In this document: positions 6,028 through 13,834 of the stretch, in pieces
Position numbering within the stretch: position 1 is the stretch's first letter
How the letters are laid out: each line of letters opens with the position of its first letter
Assembly: GCA_015663855.1 (NCBI GenBank)
Contig: DQRJ01000185.1
Span: forward strand, 1 to 17,933
Origin: Flavobacteriales bacterium
GTDB taxonomy: Bacteria > Bacteroidota > Bacteroidia > Flavobacteriales_D > Sanyastnellaceae
Direction of reading: 5' to 3'
DNA: 17,933 nt
Translations under genes and position numbers: made by a program
The notes under the pieces: model-generated
Database searches by the model: none
The model's input: the letters and a program-made list of their open reading frames with translations, nothing else
What the model was told of the DNA's origin: nothing

Positions 6028-8496
6028 ATGAAGGCGCTGATCTTAAAGGAAATACGTAGTTTTTTCAGTTCATTAATCGGATATGTAGTCATTTCCGCAT
6101 TCCTGTTACTCGTAGGATTATTCATCTGGGTTTTCCCCGGCCCATGGAACATTCTGTCAAGCGGAGTGGCCTCGATGGATCCATTTTTCACACTCGCCCC
6201 TTGGGTACTCCTTTTCCTTGTCCCTGCCATCACTATGCGCAGTTTTGCTGAGGAAAGAAGGAGTGGCACGCTAGAACTTCTTCTAACTCGCCCCTTGCTT
6301 GAGAGTCAAGTCGTTCTGGCCAAATTCATAGGCGCCCTTGCCTTAATCTCGCTGGCATTATTACCCACATTGGGCTTTGTTTGGATATTAGGTGAGCTGG
6401 GAAGGCCTGCCTGGAATTTAGATTTAGGGTCGATATGGGGGTCGTACATAGGACTTTTATTATTAGCCTCTTCTATCGCAGCTATAGGAATATTTTTATC
6501 GGCTTTGACGAGTCAGCCATTAGTGGCTTTTTTGTCGGCGATGTTGTTATCAACGGTAGGGTATATCGGTTTTACTGCCCTGGGAGATTTCGCATTGTTC
6601 GGCAGTTTTGATTACGTTTTCGTAAATCTAGGGTTCGAGGCACATTATAGATCTCTTAGTCGAGGTCTTGTAGATTCAAATGATGTGGCGTATTTCATTT
6701 TCGTGGATGTGCTTTTCCTTCAACTCGCTCGCTTCGTTCTCGCACTTGAAAGAGGACGTTTAGGAAGGGAAGGCGTTCGATTGATGCTAGTTGTTGCAAT
6801 CTCTAGTGTATTGTTGTTTGCTGCCCATCTCGTTCACTTCTCTATCGATCTAACAGCTGAAAAACGACACACTTTAACAGAGGGCTCCATTTTATTGCTC
6901 GAAGACCTCGACGAAACAGATCAAAACGTAATAGTTACTTGCTACTTAACAGGTGACTTCCCCGCCTCTTGGCAACGACTTGAAAACTCTATCCGAGAAA
7001 AATTCGAAGAATTCTCCGGAGCAAGTAACAACCGATTCCGCTTCCAGTTCGTTGACATATACGAGTCCGACGACCCACGCACTCGCGGCCAAAACGAAGA
7101 CCAACTCTTAGAACTCGGTTTATCGTTTACTAGAATAGGTTATGAATCTGGTGGCGGGAAGACGTTTAGAAATGTTTGGCCTTCAGCCCTAATCAGCTGT
7201 AAAGGGCAGGAGGTCCCCGTGCAGTTCTTCAAATCCGACACCCCGCAGCCTACGGACGCGATGATTCAGGGGTCGATTAACTCCATCGAATACGAGTTGA
7301 CCTCGGCTTTGAGAAAGGTCTTGATTGAGGAGACGCCAAGGATTGTTTTTATCGAAGGGCACGGTGAATTGGAGGAGGTTGAAGTGGCGGATTTCATGAA
7401 TTCGCTCGACGAAGACTACACGGTTTCAAGATTACGCCTTGACGGCAAATTGAACGTTTTGAGCGAGAGGTTTGAGGGGATGAGGTATAGAACGAATCGC
7501 TACGACCTTGCGATTATCGCTGGGCCTGACTCGATGTTCTCAGACAAAGACAGGCTCATCTTAGACCAGTTCTTGATGTGTGGAGGGCGTTTGCTTTGGA
7601 TGATAGATCCGATTCTCACGAATTTGGATTCACTACGCTCATCCCAAACCACTATGGCCATAGCTAATGAATTAGGGTTAAACCATCAGATGTTTGATTA
7701 TGGGGTACGACTAAATCGCAACCTCATCATTGACCCACAATGCGCTCCGATAGCTTTCGATGCTGGGCCTAGTGGAAACCAAAGGAATATGCAGTTATTC
7801 AGTTGGTATTTCGCTCCTTTAGCTATCCCGCAAGGGATTTCTCATCCGATTACTACGAATCTAGATCCGATACATTTCGACTTCGTTTCTGGATTAGATA
7901 CCGTAAGTACGGATGCCGATATCGAAAAAACCGTTCTTTTACGAAGCTCAGAACTTGCTCGCACATATCTTGCTCCAGTAAGGGTTTCAAGCTCGATCGT
8001 AGATCTCGACCCTTCGTATTTCACTACGAATAACACACCTTACACTCCGTTTGCCGTTCTATTGGAGGGAGAGTTCGATTCGCATTTCACAGACGTTATT
8101 CCTGATACTCTCAAACGCAATCCCGATTTTGCCTTTAGACAGAAGGGTAAGAAGTCTGCTATGGTGGTAGTAGGAGATGGGGATTTGGCAAAAAACAAAA
8201 CCATTATGACTCAGGAAGGGTGGCAAATTTACCCGCTTGGATATGATAGATACGCGGGGCGGGTTGTGTATGATAATAAGGAATTTCTTCGAAATGTTGT
8301 GAACCATCTTCTCGATGAAAGCTCTATGATTTCTGTGAGGTCAAGAGCGATTACTCTAAGGTCTTTAGATGAAGGTAAAATCACAAAAGCGAAGCTGGGA
8401 TGGCAATCTTTAGCGATAGGTTTACCTCTAGTTTTAGTTGTGCTTTCCGGTGTGGTTGTTTTTAAATTGCGAGCTCGTAAATACGGCAAATCATGA
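6028..8496 (+). CDS. gldFG: Fused GldF-GldG gliding-motility ABC transporter permease / auxiliary protein
   Basis: Residues 1-240 are GldF, the permease: KALILKEIRSFF start, membrane segments at about 14-36, 54-70, 98-121, 139-160, 164-183 and 219-240, with the cytoplasmic SFAEERRSGTLELLLTRPL motif (72-90). Residues about 253-822 are GldG: one membrane segment (254-271), the SIDLTAEKRHTLTEGS motif (272-286), a long extracytoplasmic domain with VFIEGHGELEEVEV and GGRLLWMIDP, and a C-terminal membrane helix around 794-814. In Flavobacterium johnsoniae these are separate genes of about 240 and 560 codons; here they run on without a stop. The link (ERGRLGREGVRL, 241-252) is short, and the ATG at 6784 could still start a separate GldG. 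GldF and GldG work with the ATPase GldA, absent from this window. Domains are confident; whether the product stays fused is unknown. Confidence 0.93.
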   Translation: MKALILKEIRSFFSSLIGYVVISAFLLLVGLFIWVFPGPWNILSSGVASMDPFFTLAPWVLLFLVPAITMRSFAEERRSGTLELLLTRPLLESQVVLAKFIGALALISLALLPTLGFVWILGELGRPAWNLDLGSIWGSYIGLLLLASSIAAIGIFLSALTSQPLVAFLSAMLLSTVGYIGFTALGDFALFGSFDYVFVNLGFEAHYRSLSRGLVDSNDVAYFIFVDVLFLQLARFVLALERGRLGREGVRLMLVVAISSVLLFAAHLVHFSIDLTAEKRHTLTEGSILLLEDLDETDQNVIVTCYLTGDFPASWQRLENSIREKFEEFSGASNNRFRFQFVDIYESDDPRTRGQNEDQLLELGLSFTRIGYESGGGKTFRNVWPSALISCKGQEVPVQFFKSDTPQPTDAMIQGSINSIEYELTSALRKVLIEETPRIVFIEGHGELEEVEVADFMNSLDEDYTVSRLRLDGKLNVLSERFEGMRYRTNRYDLAIIAGPDSMFSDKDRLILDQFLMCGGRLLWMIDPILTNLDSLRSSQTTMAIANELGLNHQMFDYGVRLNRNLIIDPQCAPIAFDAGPSGNQRNMQLFSWYFAPLAIPQGISHPITTNLDPIHFDFVSGLDTVSTDADIEKTVLLRSSELARTYLAPVRVSSSIVDLDPSYFTTNNTPYTPFAVLLEGEFDSHFTDVIPDTLKRNPDFAFRQKGKKSAMVVVGDGDLAKNKTIMTQEGWQIYPLGYDRYAGRVVYDNKEFLRNVVNHLLDESSMISVRSRAITLRSLDEGKITKAKLGWQSLAIGLPLVLVVLSGVVVFKLRARKYGKS

Positions 8497-9494
8497 AGTC
8501 AAATCTTCGAATATTATTAATTCTGGTCGTAATTACTGCGATTACTGGTGTTATATGGCAATTTCAGGATTCTAAAGGGGATTTGTCTACTAATGTCCAA
8601 GCCGATTTTGCAATAGCAGACACTTCCTTAGTGGATAAGATTTTCATCGTAGATACTAATGGAAGATCGGCACTTTTAGAAAGGTCTGATGACACAAGGT
8701 TTTGGACTTTAAACGGAGAGTTTTTAGCTAGGAAAGATGCGACCGATTTATTGCTCAAAACCTTTACTAGAGTTTTAGTTAAAGGTCCCGTGGCGGAGTT
8801 ACAACGTGAGACTGTTCTTAGGAATTTATCTGGATCAGGGAAGAAGGTGGAGATTTATCAAGGAGGAGATTTGCCTGTTAAGACGTGGTATATCGGGACT
8901 CCTACGCAGAGTCACACCGGTACTTTCGTCCTTCTTGAAACTGCTGAATTAGGGAAATCTTCTGAGCCGTTTATCGTTCATTTGAAAGGTTCTGTGGGAT
9001 TCATTTCTACCCGGTTCTTTACGGATGTAAATGAGTGGCGGTACACCGGGGTGTTCGATTTTCCGGGAAGATCTTTGGCCGAGGTGACGGTCACTCACCA
9101 CGACACTCCGTCTCAATCTTACAAGATTAGCTCAAATATAAATGGCGTGATATCTCTTGAAAATGGAGCTGGCGCCTTGATGTCTTTTCACGACACTTTG
9201 AAAGTCCAAAACAGATTCCTTCGTTTCCGTAAGGTCCATTTCGAATCATTCAACAGTCATCTATCAGAAGAGGCTCAGAATAAAATTAAAAACTCCTCAC
9301 CCGCATTCACTATGATAGTAAAGGGTTTTGATGGACGTAGCTCGAAATTCGACTTGTTTTGGAAAGAATCAGGGAATTCTCAATTCGATGGGCACGATGG
9401 GGAACACATGTATGGTTTAACCTCAGATGGTGAAGTTGTACTAGTTCAGAGGTATGTGTTCGATCCGTTAACAGAGGTGTTGATGAACTTCTGA
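8493..9494 (+). CDS. DUF4340-domain membrane-anchored protein
   Basis: A 333-residue protein with one N-terminal membrane helix (about 5-24, NLRILLILVVITAITGVIW) and a mostly extracytoplasmic remainder. The features ADTSLVDKIFIVDTNG, FWTLNGEFLARKDATDLLLKTF and VKTWYIGTPTQSHTGTFVLL fit DUF4340 proteins, which are typically encoded directly after GldG-like ABC transporter genes. Its ATG overlaps the gldFG stop codon (ATGA), a sign of translational coupling, so it is probably an accessory subunit of the same exporter complex at the membrane surface. The molecular role is unknown. No clear terminator follows; the next gene converges 33 bases away. Confidence 0.85.
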   Translation: MKSNLRILLILVVITAITGVIWQFQDSKGDLSTNVQADFAIADTSLVDKIFIVDTNGRSALLERSDDTRFWTLNGEFLARKDATDLLLKTFTRVLVKGPVAELQRETVLRNLSGSGKKVEIYQGGDLPVKTWYIGTPTQSHTGTFVLLETAELGKSSEPFIVHLKGSVGFISTRFFTDVNEWRYTGVFDFPGRSLAEVTVTHHDTPSQSYKISSNINGVISLENGAGALMSFHDTLKVQNRFLRFRKVHFESFNSHLSEEAQNKIKNSSPAFTMIVKGFDGRSSKFDLFWKESGNSQFDGHDGEHMYGLTSDGEVVLVQRYVFDPLTEVLMNF

Positions 9495-9527
9495 TTCAGA
9501 TTTGCGATCGCTTCGCTCGTGGACTCG

Positions 9528-10646
9528 TTAGACTAGTTGCGAGGCAAACGAAGTCCAAGACTTACTCTCTTTAATCGAAGTGTATTCGTTTTTTACTGAG
9601 TCGGATTTGTGATTGCTAGAAAACCAGTTGTTTATAGCGGAGCCGAGCTTTGCGCTATCTCCCGGTGATACTAGAAGTCCCGTTATGTTTTGCGAAATAG
9701 AAGAAGGTAGGTCGCCGACGTTACTGGCGATAATCGGGAGGTTGTAATGAATAGCCGTAGCTGTAACTCCACTTTGAGAAGCATTTAAGTATGGTAAAAC
9801 TACAAGGTCTGCCGCACCGAAAATTAAAGGGAGCTCGCTGTCAGGAATGAATCGATTAATGACGTGTATGCGAGAACTCGCCTTGCTTTTCGAAATCAAT
9901 TTCTCATAAGGATCCCACGAACCGTAACACTCTCCCGCAATTATTAAATGCGTATCATCAGCCATTGAATTTGTGGCTTCAATTAAAGTTGCAAGCCCTT
10001 TATAAGGCCTAATTAGACCAAAAAACAATGCCACATGCTTCGCCGATTCCGGAATCCCCAATTCTTTCCTCGCCTCGGTACTCGGAATAGCTTTCGGGTA
10101 ATGATTGTAAAGGGGGTGGAATAACGTTTTAATCGGAAGCTTAGGAGCAAGTTCTGCCACTGAATCTGCGACCGATTTACTCAACGTAATACAGCTATCT
10201 ACACGATTCAAAAATCTTCGAGTCAGCCATTTGTCTGACGCTTTTCCATCATGAGAAGTCGCATTGTGCATTATTGCTACGACCTTAGTATTTGGCGACA
10301 GTTTTTTTATCGCTCTGGCTACCCCACGAAGCGCAGGAGCGAGGGCGGAATGCCAATAAGGAAGTAAAACCATATCAACTTCGTCTTCCTCCAGAATAGC
10401 TCGAGCGGTCTTTCGCCATGAGTTCGGAGAAATAGAGTCCATCGGCGCTTCGGGGCTTCGAGTGGGTCGTGTCGTGCCCGAGACGGTTTGGGCTACGCCC
10501 GGGAAAAGCAACGAAGGATACTGGCGATTCCAATTATAGCATTTCACCTCATGTCCCGCATCCTTCAGCGCATTCGCCATCTGGTCATTAAACTGAGCAA
10601 TTCCTCCACGATACGGGTAGAAAGTTGAAGCGATGGCTATATTCAT
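9528..10646 (-). CDS. Glycosyltransferase family 4 (GT-B fold)
   Basis: The 372-residue protein has the two halves of a GT-B glycosyltransferase. The N-terminal half opens with a Rossmann-type IAIASTFYPYRGGIAQFN, typical of retaining GT4 enzymes. The C-terminal donor-binding half contains HVALFFGLIRPYKGLATLIEA, HLIIAGECYG, the LIFGAADLVVLPYLNASQSG block and YNLPIIASNVGDLP. The usual acidic residue of the EX7E motif appears replaced in the NASQSG segment, which is seen in some GT4 members but leaves the donor uncertain. It has no signal peptide or clear membrane segment. Likely cytoplasmic or membrane-associated, acting on a polysaccharide, glycolipid or glycoprotein precursor. It stands alone among its neighbours, converging with the gldFG operon and diverging from paaJ, so context gives no substrate. 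Confidence 0.85.
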   Translation of the reverse strand: MNIAIASTFYPYRGGIAQFNDQMANALKDAGHEVKCYNWNRQYPSLLFPGVAQTVSGTTRPTRSPEAPMDSISPNSWRKTARAILEEDEVDMVLLPYWHSALAPALRGVARAIKKLSPNTKVVAIMHNATSHDGKASDKWLTRRFLNRVDSCITLSKSVADSVAELAPKLPIKTLFHPLYNHYPKAIPSTEARKELGIPESAKHVALFFGLIRPYKGLATLIEATNSMADDTHLIIAGECYGSWDPYEKLISKSKASSRIHVINRFIPDSELPLIFGAADLVVLPYLNASQSGVTATAIHYNLPIIASNVGDLPSSISQNITGLLVSPGDSAKLGSAINNWFSSNHKSDSVKNEYTSIKESKSWTSFASQLV

Positions 10647-10673
10647 TTGTGCAATTTAAGCAACCTATCTTTG
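10646..10673 (+). promoter_or_regulatory. Candidate promoter of the paaJ-paaY-trmN6 genes
   Basis: TTTG at 10646-10649 and TATCTTTG at 10666-10673, an exact TAnnTTTG match, are separated by 16 bases, somewhat short for the Bacteroidota promoter. The -7 octamer is identical to that in front of the tRNA gene. It ends 18 bases before the paaJ ATG at 10692 and supports that start over an upstream in-frame TTG/ATG-free extension. Confidence 0.45.
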
Positions 10674-10691
10674 CGACAGAAATATATACAT

Positions 10692-11915
10692 ATGAATGCA
10701 TTTCTTATTGATGGGATTCGAACGCCCATAGGATCTTTTGGTGGCACTTTATCGACGATTAGAACCGACGATTTGGCTGCTATCACTATCTCGGAGCTTA
10801 TTAAACGCAACCCTTCGCTTGACCCATCTGCTATAGGTGATGTCATCCTAGGTTGTGCGAATCAAGCGGGTGAGGATAATAGAAACGTTGCGAGAATGTC
10901 ACTTCTGCTTGCGGGATTGCCGTTCAGCGTTCCTGGAGAAACAGTAAATAGACTATGCGCCTCTGGACTTTCAGCTGCCGTCAATGGTTCTAGAATGCTC
11001 ACTTTAGGTGATGCTGATGTAGTAATCGCAGGAGGCGTTGAAAATATGACTCGCGGACCATGGGTCATGTCGAAGGCATCTAAGGCATTCGGAAGAGATA
11101 GCTCATTATTTGACACAAGCTTCGGTTGGAGATTTATTAATCCCAAACTAGAGTCTATCTATGGAGTCGACGGAATGGGCGTTACAGCGGAAAACCTAGT
11201 AGATATGTACGGGATATCTCGCGAAGACCAAGACGCTTTTGCTTTTCGATCTCACATGAAAGCTACTAAAGCGAGAGACGAAGGACGACTCGCCGAGGAG
11301 ATTATACCCGTAATGATTCCAAGACGTAAACAAGACGCGCTTTCATTCGAGCACGATGAGTTCATTAAACCGGGCACAACTCTCGAAATTCTACAGAAGC
11401 TTAGACCGGCCTTCCGAAAAGAAGGCGGTTCAGTAACTGCTGGTAACGCTTCAGGACTTAACGACGGTTCCGCCGCTCTTTTGCTCGCTAACGAAAATGG
11501 ATTGAAGTCTCAGGGATTAGAACCTCTCGCCGAGATCGTTTCGAGCGCAGTAGTAGGCGTGGAGCCAAGAATTATGGGTATAGGGCCTGTTAAAGCATCC
11601 GAGATCGCTCTAAAGCGAGCTGGAATCGGATTCGACGATCTCGATGTGATCGAATTAAACGAAGCCTTCTCCGCTCAATCCCTTGCGTGCATTCGTCAAT
11701 GGAACTTATCCGATAACGACCCTAGAATTAATCCCAACGGAGGAGGGATTTCGCTCGGACATCCTCTAGGGATGACGGGGTCTAGAATTCTACTTGCCGC
11801 TGCGAGACAGTTGAAGCGAACGGGAGGGAAGTTTGGTTTAGTAACACTATGTATAGGAGTGGGGCAGGGCTATGCCGTGGTGATTAAGAATGCTGCCACT
11901 TCAACTTCGAACTGA
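10692..11915 (+). CDS. paaJ: 3-oxoadipyl-CoA / acetyl-CoA C-acyltransferase thiolase (PaaJ/PcaF-like)
   Basis: A 407-residue degradative thiolase. It carries the nucleophile Cys89 in NRLCASGLSA, the catalytic His357 in GHPLGMTGSR and Cys387 in CIGVGQG. Segments such as DVILGCANQAGEDNRNVARM, FDTSFGWRFINP, GVEPRIMGIGPV and IELNEAFSAQ resemble PaaJ/PcaF more than generic acetoacetyl-CoA thiolases. PaaJ cleaves 3-oxoadipyl-CoA and 3-oxo-5,6-dehydrosuberyl-CoA in phenylacetate breakdown; PcaF does the former in beta-ketoadipate metabolism. The start at 10692 gives the family N-terminus MNAFLIDGIRTPIG; a 15-residue upstream extension would overlap the promoter-like element. The next gene, 9 bases on, is PaaY-like, which favours the phenylacetate reading. 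Thiolase is certain; the exact substrate is inferred from sequence feel and neighbour. Confidence 0.88.
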   Translation: MNAFLIDGIRTPIGSFGGTLSTIRTDDLAAITISELIKRNPSLDPSAIGDVILGCANQAGEDNRNVARMSLLLAGLPFSVPGETVNRLCASGLSAAVNGSRMLTLGDADVVIAGGVENMTRGPWVMSKASKAFGRDSSLFDTSFGWRFINPKLESIYGVDGMGVTAENLVDMYGISREDQDAFAFRSHMKATKARDEGRLAEEIIPVMIPRRKQDALSFEHDEFIKPGTTLEILQKLRPAFRKEGGSVTAGNASGLNDGSAALLLANENGLKSQGLEPLAEIVSSAVVGVEPRIMGIGPVKASEIALKRAGIGFDDLDVIELNEAFSAQSLACIRQWNLSDNDPRINPNGGGISLGHPLGMTGSRILLAAARQLKRTGGKFGLVTLCIGVGQGYAVVIKNAATSTSN

Positions 11916-11924
11916 TAAAAGGCG

Positions 11925-12521
11925 ATGATTCAATCTTTCAAAGGAATGATTCCTGTAATTCATGAATCTAGCTACATCCATCCTTCTGCGGTGGTTATCG
12001 GTCACGTAACTATAGGTCGTGATTGCTATATCGGGCCTGGTGCGATATTGAGAGGCGATTGGGGCAAAGTGGAAATTGCTGACGGGTGTAACGTGCAGGA
12101 AAATTGCGTGCTTCATATGTTCCCAGGAAAGTCTGTCGTTCTCCAAGAAGGTGCTCACGTAGGCCATGGAGCTAGCGTACACGGAGCAAACCTCGGAAAA
12201 CAGACCCTCGTGGGAATGAATTCGGTTATCATGGATGATGTAATCTTAGGAGATGGCTGCATAGTGGGAGCTCTCAGTTTCCTCAAAGCAAATACTTCTT
12301 GGGCTGCTCGTGGCTTAATTGTTGGCAATCCTGCCAAACGAATCAAAGAGGTCAGTGACGAACTATACGCCCATAAAGTTGAGGGTACAGAGCTTTATAG
12401 ATCCTTGCCTAAAGAGATGTTCAACGAATCTAGCGAGGTTTCACCTTTAAGAGAAGTCCCAGAAAATAGACCGGAGAACTTCCCCGATTTCGATACTTGG
12501 AATAAAAGAGCCTCGAAATAA
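11925..12521 (+). CDS. paaY: PaaY-like gamma-carbonic-anhydrase-fold hexapeptide protein
   Basis: A 198-residue left-handed beta-helix protein built from hexapeptide repeats, with the metal site of the gamma carbonic anhydrase family: Arg43 in ILRGD, His64 in CVLHMF, His81 and His86 in GHGASVHG (the five-residue spacing of the family). The C-terminal part (PAKRIKEVSDELYAHKVEGTELYRSL, VSPLREVPENRP) resembles PaaY, where it forms a helical extension not found in the shorter YrdA/CaiE-type proteins. PaaY of E. coli acts as a thioesterase that removes dead-end CoA adducts in phenylacetate degradation. Nine bases separate it from paaJ and its stop codon directly abuts the trmN6 ATG. PaaY is the best fit; a general gamma-CA-like role cannot be excluded. 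Confidence 0.85.
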   Translation: MIQSFKGMIPVIHESSYIHPSAVVIGHVTIGRDCYIGPGAILRGDWGKVEIADGCNVQENCVLHMFPGKSVVLQEGAHVGHGASVHGANLGKQTLVGMNSVIMDDVILGDGCIVGALSFLKANTSWAARGLIVGNPAKRIKEVSDELYAHKVEGTELYRSLPKEMFNESSEVSPLREVPENRPENFPDFDTWNKRASK

Positions 12522-13304
12522 ATGGGTACTTCGGGAAATCGAAAGATGGTTTTTAAGCGCTTCACCGTCTTCGACGAAAAGTGTGCAATGAAGATTGGCA
12601 CCGATGGTGTCACACTCGGTGCTTGGGCTTCACCCTATTCTCCCACTACCTCGTACGCTGCTACTACGCCCCTGAAAATCGCAGATATTGGTTCTGGTTC
12701 TGGTGTTATTTCTTTGATGTTAGCCCAAAGATTCCCCGACTCTTCAATCTCCGCTATCGAATTAGAACCACAAGCCGCCGAGCAATCTCGTGAAAACTTC
12801 GTATCAAGCCCGTTTTCCTCTCAACTTACGTGTGAAGAGATCTCCTTCCAAGATTGGACCGACCTAAAGCTCAACCTCTCTATTTTTGATCTTGTAGTAT
12901 CAAATCCCCCTTTCTTTCACGGTAAGCCCAAATCTCCGTTTCACGCTCGAAACCTTGCACGTCACGATGATTACCTTACTATCGACGAGCTTTTCAATGG
13001 CGCTAGGAAAGTGCTAAAGGAGGGAGGGGTGTTTACACTGGTTTGGCCTTCGGAAAGGGAAGAGGATCTCATGAAAAGCTCGACCGCTCACGATTTCGTA
13101 CAAACAAAACGTTGTGAAATTCGACCCCGACCAGACCGCCCGGCAGTACGTTTTCTAGCCGAATTCGTAAAAATCACGACCCCGGAAACTAAGCTCGAAC
13201 GACTCGAATCTTCTATATTAACTCTGGAAACAGGGGAGGGCGAGGGGCGCAACTTCACCGATGAGTACTCTCAATTGATGAGCGACTTCTTCCTCGACAA
13301 GTAA
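12522..13304 (+). CDS. trmN6: tRNA1(Val) (adenine(37)-N6)-methyltransferase
   Basis: A 260-residue class I SAM-dependent methyltransferase of the TrmN6 (YfiC) family, which methylates A37 of tRNA1(Val). The family entry block FKRFTVFDEKCAMKIGTDG (11-29) is present, followed by the SAM-binding IADIGSGSGVISLML (53-67), acidic motif II AIELEP (78-83) and the catalytic NPPFF (128-132) typical of N6-adenine methyltransferases. The ATG used abuts the paaY stop (TAA-ATG). A second ATG at 12546 (residue 9) lies nearer the conserved block and is a fair alternative; it has GAAAG just before it. Probably co-transcribed with paaJ and paaY, although its role is unrelated to theirs. The 3' end converges with the START-like gene 6 bases away. 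Confidence 0.88.
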   Translation: MGTSGNRKMVFKRFTVFDEKCAMKIGTDGVTLGAWASPYSPTTSYAATTPLKIADIGSGSGVISLMLAQRFPDSSISAIELEPQAAEQSRENFVSSPFSSQLTCEEISFQDWTDLKLNLSIFDLVVSNPPFFHGKPKSPFHARNLARHDDYLTIDELFNGARKVLKEGGVFTLVWPSEREEDLMKSSTAHDFVQTKRCEIRPRPDRPAVRFLAEFVKITTPETKLERLESSILTLETGEGEGRNFTDEYSQLMSDFFLDK

Positions 13305-13310
13305 GTTCGA

Positions 13311-13697
13311 TTATCCACCTAAAACACGGCGCAGGCTTTCAAGTTGAGCAATCCAAAGTTCTTTCGCGTCTTCGACTTCATCTTCTTCAGCGAAATCAGT
13401 GACTATGATAGCTCTTTCGCCAGTCATTTCGTCTATTTTGATTCGTAACTCGAAATAGCTTGCATCCCCCTCTTCTTCAGACTCTAGCCACTTGAATTTG
13501 ATGAACTCATCTTTCTTCTTCGTGATTAGTCGGGCTACCTCTTCGCTTCCATCCCAAATGAAGGTGTGTACTTCCTTTTTGATATTCACATCATCACAGA
13601 ACCACTCAGCTAGTCCGCTAGGCGTGCTCATACAGTTGTAAAGGACTCCTTTACTGCTGTTTATAGGGAATTCTATTTGGAATTTTTCTTTCTCCAT
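13311..13697 (-). CDS. Bacteroidota START-like / AHSA1-type domain protein
   Basis: A 128-residue acidic protein of the SRPBCC (START-like) superfamily. It shows the pattern typical of a small family that is widespread in Bacteroidota: KEKFQIEFPINSS, YNCMSTPSGLAEWFCDDV, FIWDGSEE, ELRIKIDEMTGERAIIVTDFAEEDEVEDAKELW and a final LRRVLGG. The fold normally binds a hydrophobic ligand, but this family has no known ligand or role. The start is the ATG at 13697. An upstream TTG at 13721 would add eight residues but lies within a TAGTTTTG promoter-like element. It converges on trmN6 and points away from the tRNA gene. Confidence 0.87.
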   Translation of the reverse strand: MEKEKFQIEFPINSSKGVLYNCMSTPSGLAEWFCDDVNIKKEVHTFIWDGSEEVARLITKKKDEFIKFKWLESEEEGDASYFELRIKIDEMTGERAIIVTDFAEEDEVEDAKELWIAQLESLRRVLGG

Positions 13698-13718
13698 GGT
13701 TTCGGTCTTCTCCACTTT

Positions 13719-13726
13719 CAAAACTA
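13719..13726 (-). promoter_or_regulatory. Candidate -7 element (TAGTTTTG) of the START-like gene
   Basis: On the minus strand TAGTTTTG matches TAnnTTTG exactly and ends 21 bases before the ATG at 13697. No good -33 TTG was found at 17-23 bases upstream, so only the -7 half is supported. Confidence 0.38.
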
Positions 13727-13791
13727 GATAATCTAGCTATCTTTTGATTTTGGGCAATATACAATTGTCTAGAGGAACTTTTCCTTAATAA

Positions 13792-13823
13792 TGTGTAAAA
13801 ATAGATTCTCCTTACTATCTTTG
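13792..13823 (+). promoter_or_regulatory. Candidate promoter of the tRNA-Met gene
   Basis: TGTG at 13792-13795 (close to TTTG/TTG), a 20-base spacer and TATCTTTG at 13816-13823 give a Bacteroidota-type promoter ending 11 bases before the mature tRNA. That distance allows a short 5' leader for RNase P. Confidence 0.5.
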
Positions 13824-13834
13824 CGCCCCCTCTT

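Noticed and set aside
9495..9527. GCGATCGC palindrome between the DUF4340 and glycosyltransferase genes as a terminator
   Set aside because: The perfect palindrome is only 8 bases and no T-tract follows, so a hairpin terminator is not supported.
13698..13721. The TTG at 13721 as the START-like gene start
   Set aside because: It falls within the TAGTTTTG promoter-like element, and the family N-terminus matches the ATG at 13697.
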